Positions 11,156 through 22,630 of a stretch of DNA of 64,000 nucleotides are shown one piece after another. The DNA comes from Garcia nutans. Its lineage: Eukaryota; Streptophyta; Magnoliopsida; Malpighiales; Euphorbiaceae. The DNA lies in the NCBI GenBank assembly GCA_947685225.1, contig CANTUV010000004.1:19685001-19749000 (forward strand), written 5' to 3'. Within the stretch, counting starts at the first letter, position 1. Every line of letters begins with the position of its first letter. The translations under genes were made by a program, and so were the position numbers. A model generated the notes under the pieces. The model was not told the origin of the DNA. It saw nothing but the letters and a program-made list of their open reading frames with translations, and searched no databases.

Positions 11156-13138
11156 TGTAGATCCTTAATTTTGTCCAGTCTAAATTCAATTTGAAAATCA
11201 AACCAAGTTTGGTTCTAACAACAAAATTTAGGTTAGACCAAGTTTAATTTTGGATTAGGTTTGATTCATTTTAAAATTAGGCCAATATAATAGGAATGGG
11301 TTTGATCCTTGCCAATTCGATATGGGTTTTTGCCTATATCGAATGAGTGGTTGTCAATTTGATATAATTCGATATGGGCTTACCTATGGAGGTTCATGTC
11401 GAATTGGTAGGCACCAATTCGACATGAGCCATGTCCCACGTCGAATTGGTGGCCACCAATTCGACATGGACCAAGCCTAAGCTCGGCCAACTTGCATTGA
11501 TCTCCTAATCACACTAAAACTGGAACCCTAGCTAAGTATCCAAGTCTCATAAGGACTATTGCTTAAATTAACCTTAATTAAACATTATAAATACAAAGCA
11601 ATAATTAAGAGAATAGGGGGCATGAATGATAAGAATTAACACAGAAGCAGTATAGAAAAGCAGCAACAATTAACATGAAGCGACAAAAATAGTTGAGAGA
11701 AAAAATCAACACACAGCAATTGCCCTAGCAATTGCTTCATCCAACCAAAAAGCTATAAAATGGTGCAGGCAATAAAATGCAGAAAGCTTAGGTCAATACA
11801 CTCAATTTTAGTGGAACCAATAAATAGAGGTTTGGTTTTGTCACTTAACTCATTTAAATTTACAATAACTTCACTCATTAATACTTCATCCATTGAATTG
11901 CCTTTGTCTAGTAAATTGTTATCTTATGCTTAATTCATCCAAAACATCCAGTGGCCGCCAGATAGTTTGGATGATTTGAAGATTAGGAATTTGTTTTATT
12001 CAATAGGAATTTAAATTTACAATAGCAATTTACAAAATACTTCATACAGTTGCTCATTTAAATCAACATTCAGTAGCCCTAAGTTTATAAACATAATCAT
12101 AGAAACTGAGCCTTAAACATTAAAACCTAATTTTGATGATGATTTTACATAGATCCTAATAATATGATTTAATTTAACTTATTTTGATTCAAAAACCATA
12201 ATTGCAAATTTTAAAACTGAAGCCCTAGTATCACATGGTTAAACCCTAATTTACATATAAAACCCTAGCTTAGGAAAAACCTTAATTTATATAAATACAA
12301 AACTCTAGTTTAGATAGAAACCCTAATTTCCCAATAAAACCATATCATGTAAATTGTTTAACTTTCGGGGGTGCTACCCTCTTGACCCTCGTAGGCGCAG
12401 CTCGCATCATCATGCACTATATTTCATTAATGGGATAATATTAAGATGTGTTTGTTTATTTGATTTTTAATTATTCAATTATTTTCATATGTCTTGTATT
12501 ATTTTTTCCTTGATTTATTCTTTTCCTTAGATTTATATGTATTTTTAAAGGAAATTGTAAAAGGCATGTTTCTATCTAGTGTGGGTGCCTTGTTTATTTA
12601 GTTTATGTAATTTAATTTATTTTACGTTTTAGGATTAATTTAAAAGGGCATGTTTCCACCAAATGGTGGGTGTCCTTATTTTATTTAGTTTTAGACATTG
12701 AACATTATTATAAGGGCATGTTTCCATCTTGTATGGATGCCTATTTTTATTTATTTGTTTGTTTAGATCTTCTTTGATTTTAGTACAATGCATGTTTATT
12801 TATTTTAAATTGCATGTAGTATGGATGATATTTTAATAAGTTAGATAATTTAATAACATTTAGACCTGAAAAGGTGGCCGGTTCTAATGAACCAAGCGCT
12901 ATGGGGGTGCTTGGTCATTCTCACATTCCCCATGAATACCCAACTTTTCAAACCCAATAGGGGGTTATGAATTCCTTAGGAATTGAGTCATCCACCCCTT
13001 TCTATCTTCCCGGCCCATCCGGGTGGTGACTCTATTTTCTTTGTGTTTAGGCCGTGTTCTCTAAGGTCCTAAAGTCTAACAATCCGAAGTCGCAAGATCC
13101 ATTCCACATGGGAGTGGAAGCAAAAATCCCTGCTAACA
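11156..13138 (+). mobile_element. Solo Tat-type LTR inside gag of H
   Basis: This LTR starts TGTAGATCCTTAATTTT and ends CAAAAATCCCTGCTAACA, like the Tat LTRs near 30518 and 50055. No internal region is present on either side and gag resumes directly, so it is a solo LTR. The left flank GATAG and right flank GATAA are a TSD with one substitution. The three TGTTT-bulge hairpins are present at 12560-12593, 12644-12678 and 12712-12743. Near 11340-11470 it has repeated tracts of the form AATTCGACATG and its complement. Confidence 0.85.
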
Positions 13139-13469
13139 GATAATGTCTGATGAGATTGATAGGCGCCAGAGATTTGAGGAAGGTCTGAGGCCATCAATCA
13201 TATGTCTAGTGGCAGCATCACAATATGAGGATTTTTTCAAGTTAGTTGCAATTGCCAAAAATGTAGAGAAGGCACAGGGACTTGCAGCAACTACCAAAGT
13301 AGAGGGAAGAGATAAGAGACCTCTAACTGAGTCGGGGTCTTTATCATTAAAGAAAGGTAGATGAGGTTCTTCACAAATGTCTGGTAGAGAATAGGGGTAG
13401 CCTGGCAGGGGGTTCGAGTAGCAGAGACAGAGACAGGGTCCTACAGCCTCTGTAGCTAGTGTACCCAAT
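13139..13469 (+). pseudogene. Gag continuation of element H
   Basis: The frame reads SDEIDRRQRFEEGLRPSIICLVAAS, then KNVEKAQGLAAT and SGSLSLKKGR, closely matching element I gag. It ends in a basic, glutamine-rich tail with stops. The zinc knuckle expected next is absent, because a reversed Tat LTR fragment begins at about 13470. Confidence 0.8.
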
Positions 13470-14646
13470 AATGGAAACATATCTCTTATAATTTTAATAA
13501 AAAAATAAACAAATAATAATCATAATAATAAAGAAAATATCTATCCATGATAAATTAAAGCAATTAAATATTGAAATCAAATAAACCAATCATCAAAAAA
13601 TATAATAAACTACATAATCAAATCTAAAATTAAATAAAGCAATGCATAAATATATAAATTTAGGGTTTGCATCTTAAAATAGGATTTTAGAATTTTAATT
13701 ACTAAATTAGGACTATGGAAAAAGGGAAGTTAAATACACAAACTCATAATACACAAATGAATATTGACCCCTTCGATGAGCCCATACTACGATCCCACTT
13801 TTAGGATTGTAGGTTTTGGCGTTGAAAATTAAGATTTTAGGGTTTAAGATTTATAAAATAGGGTTTTGGGATTTTGAGGAACTAATATTATTTTTAAAAG
13901 AATAATGCTACTGCGTAATATTAGAAAGAAGAATTAATCACGGTTAGAGCTTTTAATACTTGAAAAAAATAAGGCTACTGTGAATCTTAGAAAATAGATT
14001 TGGTTAGGGTTTTAATAAAATAGATTATTGTTTTGTGGTTTTAGAAAAGTGCAATTAGGGTTTTAGACTTCAAAAATTAATTTAACAAGTATTAAGATAT
14101 TGGGATTTTGGTTCATAAAACATATAATTCAGATTTCATACTACTGGGAAATTAATATCTAAATACCTTAACAAAAACATTAAAAAGGAAGCATGTTATG
14201 GCTACTGTGAATACAAGAATTTAATGGTTAAGATCAAACCTTCGTTGTTGGTTCCACCACAATTGTATGGTTGAAATTCTAAGGAAACCTTGATCAAGAC
14301 AACACTGCCTTGTTGCCTTATGGTTGGAAGGGTTCTTTTTGCTCTTCATTGCTTTAGACTGCTTCTATGTTTAAAAGACCAATTGGAATTCTTGATTAAT
14401 TTTTGCCGTCCCCTCAAAGTCCGATCCCAAGTCCAAAATTTGATTCTCTCTCTGGCCGAAAAATCCCAATCCTTTTTTTGTGTGTCTTTAATGTGGTATT
14501 TATAAGAAAAAATAATAAATTAATACTAATTGGTTAAGGAAATAAAAACCATTTAGAAAATAAAATTAAAAACAAAGTAGAATAGGATTTCGAAAAAAAT
14601 TGCGCACAGGCCAGGCTAGTGGCCTGTGAAATTGTGCTGGCAAAAA
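13470..14646 (-). mobile_element. Reversed Tat LTR fragment replacing protease and RT of H
   Basis: Bases from 13473 to about 13650 are the reverse complement of a Tat LTR segment (compare 32220-32410), beginning inside the first TGTTT hairpin. The rest is AT-rich LTR-like sequence down to a cytosine/guanine-rich stretch near 14610-14640. Neither LTR terminus is present. On the left is H gag just before its zinc knuckle, and on the right H RNase H. The nucleocapsid, protease and RT, probably 2 kb or more, have been lost. Confidence 0.7.
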
Positions 14647-15110
14647 ATTTAGTGAACCATATGTGATATTTAGTGACGCATCACATAATGATTTGGGTTG
14701 TGTTTTGATGTAGGAGGGTAGAGTTATTGTTTATGCTTCTAGACAGTTGAAGCTCGTGAGTTAAATTATCTAACTCATGATTTGGAGTTGGCAGCCATTT
14801 TTTGCATTGAAGATTTGGAGACACCACTTGTATGGAGCGAAGTGTTTTATTTACACTGATCATAAGAGCTTGAATTATTTGGGTGTCCAAAAGGAGTTGA
14901 ATTTTTGACAAAGGTGATTGTTAGATTTAATAAAGGATTATGAGGCAAAGGTAGTTGCTGACACCTTGAGTCAAAAGTCAATGGTAGGGTTGACTGCCTA
15001 TGCTCATGTGTTGCTTGTTGAGTTAAAACCATTGCATGCCACATTTGAGGTTTGTGATGATGATGCTCCTATGGCTCAATTGCAGATGAAGTCGCTATTG
15101 CTTGATTAGA
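14647..15110 (+). pseudogene. RNase H remnant of element H
   Basis: The translated fragments are SEPYVIFSDASHNDLGCVL, IVYASRQLK, LNYLTHDLELAAIF, HHLYGAKCFIYTDHKSLNYL, and LDLIKDYEAKVVADTLSQKS. This is the standard Ty3/gypsy RNase H, with its catalytic Asp in FSDAS and in YTDHKSL. One stop follows GCVLM, and frame changes occur near 14755, 14810 and 14900. It belongs upstream of the integrase that follows. Confidence 0.85.
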
Positions 15111-15610
15111 TTAAAGAGGCACAAAGATCAGATTTGAAATTGTGGGAAATTGTGGAGGATTCACAAAATGGGGTGAGAAGAGATTTTCTTATAAGAGATG
15201 GTGGTGTGTGGTATAGAGACAGATTGTGTATTCTTGATGATTTAAGTTGAAATGGAAGATTCTAGAGGAGGCACATCAATCATTTTATACTTTGCACCCA
15301 GAAAGTACCAAGATGTATCATGATTTGAATAAGCAATACTGATGGTCAGGTATGAAGAAGGATATAGCAGATTTTGTGTCTAGATGTCTCACTTATCAGA
15401 GAGTAAAGGCTAAGCATCAGGTTCCTTCAGGGTTGCTACAACCATTATCAGTTCCTAAGTGTAAGTGGGAGCAAGTGACCATGGATTTTGTGTCAGGGCT
15501 TCCTTTGAACCAAAAGAAAAATTATGCAATATGGGTGATTGTGGATTGATTAATGAAGTCAGCTCATTTTCTTTCAATCAGTATGGATTACTCTCTTGAT
15601 AGGTTGGTTG
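15111..15610 (+). pseudogene. Integrase N-terminal half of element H
   Basis: The zinc-binding region is recognisable (EAHQSFYTLHPESTKM, then MKKDIADFVSRCLTYQRVKAKHQ). The usual C-x2-C pair has its second Cys replaced by Tyr. The catalytic core starts with WEQVTMDFVSGLP, which carries the first catalytic Asp, and KSAHFLSISM. The reading frame shifts several times, and the gene is interrupted at 15610 by a solo LTR. Confidence 0.8.
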
Positions 15611-18376
15611 TGTCACGACCTAATTTGTACATATGTATAGTACATCCACGTACAGTAAGAGGAGCTATCCCGAGTAACCACCAAAGAACACGAAGTGAAG
15701 GGAAGTTCTGTAGAACTGAAAGGACCTATTTGAAAAGATTGCAAAGTTTTGGTGGAGGTGACTGTAATTACCAAAAGTTGTTCTGGAGGTCCTTAATAGT
15801 GCATATAACAGACTCCAGAAATGGAAAGTAGAGAAAAATTGGGTAGCAACAGCACGACACGGTTTTTTCCGAAAACGCACGGTTTGGAAGATATAGGGAA
15901 TTTTGACTAGGGGCATTATGGTCATTTTTAAAAGTGTCTCGAAAGTAATAATAGATCTCAAAAATGAAAAGTAGAGGAAAAACTAAGTCAAAAAGTGTAC
16001 CACAGCATTTGGCGGAAGTGCGCGGTTTAAAAGTTACGAACGAGTAATCGCTGGAGGGTATTTTGGTCTTTTCACACCTTAGACCATAAAATTACAGCAC
16101 AAGGAGGTTGAGGGGCCAAAATATAATTAAAATAAAGTCCAAGGGCTTGGGTTTTAAATAAATAAAAGAAAGAGACATTTGGACCAATGGAAATTAGCCA
16201 TTTTCTCACTTAAGTGTACCAATGGGAAACCAACACTTACACCAACACATTATAACCTCTCTTAGCTACCATTTGAAGGAGAGAACAGCAAAAAAAAATA
16301 AAAGCCAAGAGCTCTCCTTTGTTATTGCTTTGGCCAAATAGAAGAGAAAGGGAAAGGAGAGAGAGATTTTTTTTAAGTAGCTAATTTTGGTTGCAAACTT
16401 GGGTGGAGAATAAGACTTTAAGGTAAGGAAATTCATCTATGGTCTTATTTTTTTCATTGGTTATATTATTTGCAAGATACAAATGAAAGAATAAATATGA
16501 AAATTATAGGAAATCAAGGAGTGGGAGAGGAGAAAGCAAAAAAGGCATAAAAGAACTAGAAACACGTGAAAAGAATTAAGGTTTGGTACTTACATCATTG
16601 CCCTTTTCAATTAATTCACATATTTTGCATTATGGGACTTTTGAAATGACTTTGAAATGATGTTATTATGTGTGGTAAATATGTGGGAAAGTGCCTTCTA
16701 GTCATTTGTAATTAATTGATGGTGAAGAAAAAAAAATAATAAAACAAACTAGCCCAATTTGTGTTAATTGTCCATAAACTTTGACTATCTTTTAGTCATC
16801 TCTTTGGTTTGATTTTTGAAGGAGGGATCTTTAGTCCTTCCATGGTATCACAAAAGGAGTCTAAAACTCAATTTTGCAAGAAAAAAATGAGTTCCCCTCA
16901 AGTTTTGAAAGTTGGGCCGAATGGTCCCTTTTGGGTACCATTCTGCAGCTTTCATTTTTGGGCAGTCCATTGAGGGAGCAAACGAAGGAATTTTTCGACA
17001 AAATTTTACATGCATTTAGTTAACTTATGAAGGGGTTTTCCTGTAAAATTTCAGCCAAAAATAAGTTTGATTACTTGGTCAAAACTGTTTCCAAAGTTGA
17101 CTGATTTTCAGCAGTAAAAACAGATTTTACCATTTAGTTGTCGCGCGCCATTGTGTTGCCGATTTTACTCGTCGTGCAACTATTCATTTGGTCATTTTTC
17201 TAAATATGTTAAAACTTGAATATTATGATATGGATTGATGTTAAATAATATAAAATGACATGAAGGAGAATTGGAAATGATCAGAAAGGCATCATGACAA
17301 GCTATTCCGACAATTTATGCATTATGGAAAAATCATGGCTTATGGAATATCATTATCAAATTAATTAATAAATTGTTTACGCTCTACTTGGTTATGACAG
17401 AACCCTTGAGATAAGGGTATGATGCATCATACTATTATTGCAGTACTGCTCATGACATGACATGATATTCCGGCTGAAGGCCGATGATTACAATGACATG
17501 ATCAATGATTCAATGAACAATGGCTATTAGCACATGTGCAAGAATTATGATGAAGGATGATGAAATATGCACCATGAAGCATATCATCCTGTAATATCTC
17601 ACCATGACGAGATATATTTATCATGACCCGTGCCTTATCCATTGATGTTCTGTTAAACTAGTAGAGCAACCAAAATGATAAAAGCAAGAAAAGTGATTTA
17701 AATTCAAATTATTCAGTGAAGCCTTTTTACCTTCTGTGTTATGTATTTATTCCTTTTAATTATTTAAAGTATATAAATGTATGTTCAAATCATTCTTTCA
17801 TCTTATTTATTTATTGCAATGATTTAAGTACCCACTAAGCAATTGCTTAGCGAGTTTAGTTTCCCTCTAAACTCGTAGGTTAAACGAGGAGACGAGATAG
17901 CAGCATGTCCTGTGCAGCTGGCCTTGACTACTACTTTGGGTAGGAGTTTGGATATGATTGATTGTAGCAATATGGCATGTACATAAGCTTGTATAATCTA
18001 GCAAATAAATGTATTATACTGAAAAGCTAGAACACGTACACTGCTAGTAATCTAATAAATCTTATTTGGATTTAGCACTTATGTATGCAAGTATAGAAGT
18101 GTAAAGTTTTAGTGTAGGATTTGGTGGAGGATATAAGGGTGATGAATATAGAAGTGTTTGAGGAGTGTTGCGATTGTTTGATTGAGATCAAAATTGTTTT
18201 CAAAAATCAAAGAAAATCAGTTTTGGCGACACTTGGGACCTCCATTTTTAGGGGAGGTTATGGCAAATTTTTTTTAAAATCTGCACTTAAAATTGGCTAA
18301 GTAAAATCTTAAGACAGCCACCATGAGATAACAGTCCATCTTGGTCTATAAACGTAGGCTAAGATGGGGTGTTATA
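15611..18376 (+). mobile_element. Solo LTR (2.77 kb) inside integrase of H
   Basis: It begins TGTCACGACC, ends GGGGTGTTATA, and is flanked by a perfect 5-bp TSD, GGTTG (15606-15610 and 18377-18381). Integrase sequence resumes directly after it, so no internal region remains. The family resembles other long gypsy LTRs ending in GTGTTACA but is not the same as H or I. Motifs such as CGTGCAACT and CGCGCGCC near 17150-17185 are the only GC-rich spots. Confidence 0.9.
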
Positions 18377-19324
18377 GGTTGAGCTATATATCATTGAGAT
18401 AGTGAGATTGCATGGAGTCCTAGTTTCATTAGTATCTGAACGAGATCCTAGATTCACATCTAGATTCTAGAAGAGTTTATGGGATGCACTGGGTATTCAT
18501 TTGCATTTTAGCACTGCTTTCCATCCATGGATAGATGGAGAATTAGACAGAGTGATTCAGGTTTTAGAGGACATGTTAAGGAGCTATATTATTGAGTTTA
18601 CTGGAAGCTGGGATAGACACTTACCTTTGGTTGAGTTTTCATATAATAACAAAATTTAGTCCAACATTGGGATGGCTCCTTATGAGGCCTTGTATAACAG
18701 GAAGTGCAGAACACTATTGTGTTAGGATGAAGTTAGAGAAGGCAAGTTAGTAGGTCCTAATTTGATCAAAGAAACAGAGAAAAAGGTTAAAGTAATTTGG
18801 GATAGATTGAAAGTAGCTTCAGACAGACAAAAATCCTACTTTAATTTGAAAATAAAAGATATAGAGTTCAATGTAAGGGATAAGATGTTCTTGAAGGTAT
18901 CACCATGGAAGAGGATTCTAATAATTGGTCAGAAAGGAAAGTTGTCCTCGATTCATTGGGCTGTATGAGGTACTGGAGAGAGTAGGACCAGTGGCCTACA
19001 GGTTGGCTTTGCCACCCGAGTTAGATCAGATACATAATGTCTTCCATGTCTCTATGCTTTGAAGGTATAGATCGAATCCATCTCATATTTTATCAGTGGA
19101 GTCTATCGAGATGAATTCGGATCTAACCTACTAAGAGGAACCAGTGGAAATTTTGGCATGAGAGGTAAAGACATTGAGAAACAACAAGGTGCCATTAGTT
19201 AAAGTTCTTTGGCAGAATCATTTTACTATAGAGGTGACATGGGAGAGTGACCAGACGATGCGGAGCCAGTAACCTCAGCTATTTTAAAGCCGATATCAAA
19301 TAATTTTGAGAACGAAATACCATT
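18377..19324 (+). pseudogene. Integrase C-terminal half of element H
   Basis: The core continues with SERDPRFTSRF (second catalytic Asp), then FHPWIDGELDRVIQVLEDML, HLPLVEFSYNN and GMAPYEALYNRKCR. The C-terminal region carries VRDKMFLKVSPWKR, GKLSS, GPVAYRL and an EEPVEILA-like tail. That tail resembles the chromodomain end of Tekay/Del chromoviruses. In the third catalytic position the usual Glu (in SER) is Asp (LDR). Multiple stops and shifts are present. The PPT and 3' LTR start follow immediately. Confidence 0.85.
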
Positions 19325-19349
19325 AAAGGGGAGAGAGATGTAACACCCG
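19325..19349 (+). other. Polypurine tract and first 11 bases of 3' LTR of H
   Basis: The tract AAAGGGGAGAGAGA directly precedes TGTAACACCCG, the LTR start at 19339. Only 11 LTR bases remain before the copia element begins at 19350. The end of this LTR survives at 28516-28654. Confidence 0.85.
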
Positions 19350-20718
19350 TGTTAGACAAATGATCTCTATTTTGATCCTTGACAACTCAAATGAATGATC
19401 CATTTAACATGTGTTTGGAGAATCTTGTTGCAGGCTTAGGTTACTTCAAATAAAGCAGAACATAACACTTCTAGCGGTCGCACCACACCTGAATACGACC
19501 GCACCATTCAATTAAATGATGAAACCTTATCACAGTAGGTTTCACGGTCAGAAGCCCGACCTCAGTCGCGACCGCGCCTAAAGAAGAGCGACCGTCCCAA
19601 TTTATGGACGACCACTAACCAAGGAACTCAAATCATTCTAATCACAATAAGGTTTGCGGTAATAAGAACGGCAAATGATACGGCCTCGCTTATCACTTTA
19701 GCGACCGCCCATACAGAGTCGCGACCGCTCTACCAATTCAAGAAGAATTTGCCTAAAGAGACAGTAGTGTTCGCGTCCTCAGGTGCATCCAGAAGTTAGA
19801 CGCGAGAATCTCAATTCAACCGCGAGATGATACCTAGGGCGACCGCGACATTCATATTTTGGCAGACATCTCTTCTGCCCTGTTAGAGAATGACATGTTA
19901 CATGACTGTTATAAACCCACTTCAATATTCAAAAAGGGCGACAATCGCAGCACGGGCAAGATTCCTGATGCAGAGCACTAAAATTCAACAGTTGAAGTAT
20001 TTTTAAATGCAGCGACCATCCCTTGTCCAAGGACGACCGCGTGAGGCATGAGCGCGACCATCCTTGCATGAAGGATGACCGCGAAATGCCTCGGACAGTT
20101 TAAGTAAAGAAGGTCTAAACTGCCAAGACTTTATTCTCACTATCAATAACGGCTAGTAAGACCACATTGGCTATAAATACAGTACTTCTACAAGAAAAGA
20201 AAGATGAAGTGAAGCAAAAAAAAAGAATTTGACAGCCAAGCAACAACTTTTCTTTTACTTAAACTTACATTTTAATTGTAATGAATGTTAGGTGTTAGCA
20301 TTGAAAACACCATTGTATAAGTTTGAGTGTGAGCTTGGGAAACACTTGGGTTGTGAGAGTAAGCCTTGTAAAACTCTTGTTTGGGTTGTGAGAGTGAGCC
20401 TCAAAAACTCTTTAAAGGTTCTTGAGTGTTAGCGTTAGAAAAACACTTGTGAAGTTAGGTGTGAACTTGTGAAAACACCAAAGTTGGAAGTGAGCTTGTA
20501 AAAACTTCAAAGATTAGTGGAACCTTAAAAAGTTGTTAAGGAAGTGGATGTAGGATTGAAGTAAATCCGAACCACTATAAATCTTTTGTGTTCTTTCTTT
20601 CTTCCATTACTCAACCATCTCTTAATTCCGCATTTCTATTTTGTTGAGTTTTTTAATTGTCATTATTTCTTGAGGAAACCAATTCGCCCCCCCTCTTGGT
20701 TGCCATCTTGGGACAACA
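19350..20718 (+). repeat. 5' LTR of the copia element (1369 bp)
   Basis: It runs from TGTTAGACAAATG to GGGACAACA, two bases before the PBS. U3 holds about 14 GACC-type motifs (GCGACCGC, ACGACCGC and variants) between 19470 and 20090, a strong local GC island in AT-rich DNA. Three of them flank short hairpins. A TATA box lies at 20171. Confidence 0.9.
20171..20180 (+). promoter_or_regulatory. TATA box of copia LTR
   Basis: CTATAAATAC lies about 820 bases into the LTR, after the GACC-rich U3. It matches the TATA form seen in the Tat LTRs (CTATAAATA) and is the best promoter candidate for this element. Confidence 0.65.
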
Positions 20719-20720
20719 AT

Positions 20721-20733
20721 TGGTATCAGAGCC
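20721..20733 (+). other. Primer-binding site of copia element (initiator Met-tRNA)
   Basis: TGGTATCAGAGCC starts two bases after the LTR end. It is the standard plant copia primer site. Confidence 0.95.
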
Positions 20734-20771
20734 TGAGATTTCTTAAACTTAATTGTTAAATTTGATCCACT

Positions 20772-21542
20772 ATGGCAACTTCTTCTTCATCAAACTCTCA
20801 TGGAAATCTTAACACCATTCTTAGACCCTACTTTGGTGGAACTGATTATTCATACTGGAAACACAAAATGTATTTGTTTCTAGACAGTGAAGGAATTGAA
20901 CTATGGGATTTCGTGGAAAGTGAGTGGAAACCTCCCACTTATGAAGTTGACGGTATTCAAGTTCCACTTCCCAAAGCACAATGGTCAGCTAGCAATGTCA
21001 AAGATCGATTCAAGAACAATAGAGCCGCTTCCATCTTGATGAATTCCATTTAAAGAGAAAAAGGTGGAAGAGTTCAACATTTAACTTGTGCACATTGCAT
21101 TTGGAAAACACTCGAAAACTACCATGAAGGTACGACTCAAGTGAGATTTACCAAGAAACAAATGCATGTCCATGAGTATGAGCTATTCAAGATGAAACCA
21201 AATGAAAATGTCATCGACATGACAAATCGCTTGCTTGCTATTTTCAATGAACTAAAGAAGTATGGCAAGGTATATGATCAAGGTGATGTAAACAGTAAAA
21301 TCTTGAGAGCCCTAAGAGCTAGAAAAAACTTTGAATCAAAAGTATCATCCATAGAAGAAGCTCATGATCTCAGCACATTAAGAACCGATGAGCTAGTTGG
21401 TAAACTACTCACATTTGAGCTACACAGTGAAAAAGAAGAAGATCAAGGTGAAAAGATAAGAGAAAACCAATTGCACTCAAAGCAATCAAAGAAGCTGAGA
21501 GCTCAAGCAATGAAGGTACTGATGATGAAGATGAAATGGTAA
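20772..21542 (+). pseudogene. Gag (UBN2-type) of copia element
   Basis: The start MATSSSSNSHGNLN lies 51 bases after the PBS and is the natural gag start. The domain resembles the UBN2/DUF4219 copia gag family: LRPYFGGTDYSYWKHKM, ELWDFVESEW, then LFKMKPNENVIDMTNRLLAIFNELK and LRALRARKNFESKV. One in-frame TAA at about 21052 splits it. Near 21455-21470 the frame shifts, and the true continuation runs in the next frame into the nucleocapsid. The product would form the particle shell. Confidence 0.85.
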
Positions 21543-22630
21543 TGTTCTCAAAAAGAATCAATGAATGGAAAAGGAAGAAAAGATTACAAGCAAACAAAGG
21601 TGCACTTCCAAAATTCTCCTTCAAAGATAAAGAAAAGAAAAATGAGGTAAAATGCTATGAATGTGGAAAAACTGGTCACATTAAATCAGATTGCTTCAAA
21701 TTAAAGAACACAAAGAAATGGGATAAAGAAAAGAAAAAGTCTCTCAAAGCCACATGGGATGACTCTTCTTCAAGTGAAGAAGAAGAAGAAGAAGGAATTG
21801 CAAATCTGTGTCTCATGGCTATTGAAGATGACTCCAATGAGGTAAGTACTCAATCCTTTGATCTAGTAGCACATAATGATACAAATGATATAGATGATAG
21901 TGATTTGATTGAGCACATGAACTTTAAAATAGAAAAATATTTTTCTAAAATGATGCTTTATAAAGAGAAAAACTCTAAGTTAGAAAAAGATTTTATATGC
22001 TTAAAGAACTCTACCTTAGAATTGAAAACCTCAAATGAACACTTGATGAATACAATAGGAGAGTTAAATAAAAACTCACATGACTTAGAAAAGGTTATTA
22101 AAGAAAATGAAACATTGAAGCATGAACTAAAAGAACTAAAAGAATCAATTTCCAGATTTCATAAAGGAAAGGAAGCATTAAATACATTAATTAATAACCA
22201 AAGATCACCTTCCTTAAAATATGGTTTAGGATTCAATGGCTCAACCAACATTGCACCAAGCAAACCAACATTTGTAAAAGCATCTACAATAGAAATTTCT
22301 GATGTTCATATCAAAGATGCTTACACCAAGTCTAAAAGTACCAAAGGAACTTCTTATGGTTTGCTAGGAAGTAAAGCCAAAAATAATTATGCATTTTTAT
22401 ACACTAAACCTGCACAAAAGAAATCACATACTTGTAGTTGTATGCATGATACTTTAAATACAAAAAGGAAAATGCAGAAGTATAGAATACCATGGCAATG
22501 CACATATTGCATGAAATTTGGTCACAAAAATTTTTCTTGTTATATAAGAAAGGCTCATCTCAAGTTAGAAGGCACTTTTACTACTAACCATCAAGGACCC
22601 AACTTCATATGGGTACCTAAAAGAAGATGA
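21536..22630 (+). CDS. Nucleocapsid and spacer region of copia gag-pol
   Basis: This open frame has the zinc knuckle CYECGKTGHIKSDC about 40 residues in, then a run of acidic and serine residues. A long, likely coiled-coil stretch follows (ELNKNSHDLEKVIKENETLK and neighbours), then a second, CCHC-like cluster CTYCMKFGHKNFSC, ending FIWVPKRR. A spacer between nucleocapsid and protease is typical of long SIRE-type gag-pol. The 5' end is artificial: gag enters by a frameshift near 21460. The stop overlaps the next frame as ATGA at 22627-22630, so a second shift is needed to reach protease. Confidence 0.75.
   Translation: MVMFSKRINEWKRKKRLQANKGALPKFSFKDKEKKNEVKCYECGKTGHIKSDCFKLKNTKKWDKEKKKSLKATWDDSSSSEEEEEEGIANLCLMAIEDDSNEVSTQSFDLVAHNDTNDIDDSDLIEHMNFKIEKYFSKMMLYKEKNSKLEKDFICLKNSTLELKTSNEHLMNTIGELNKNSHDLEKVIKENETLKHELKELKESISRFHKGKEALNTLINNQRSPSLKYGLGFNGSTNIAPSKPTFVKASTIEISDVHIKDAYTKSKSTKGTSYGLLGSKAKNNYAFLYTKPAQKKSHTCSCMHDTLNTKRKMQKYRIPWQCTYCMKFGHKNFSCYIRKAHLKLEGTFTTNHQGPNFIWVPKRR

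Noticed and set aside
22627..22630. ATGA overlap as a programmed coupling signal between copia frames
   Set aside because: Copia gag-pol is normally one frame here, so the overlap is most simply a chance result of a small indel. No slippery site or pseudoknot was recognised.
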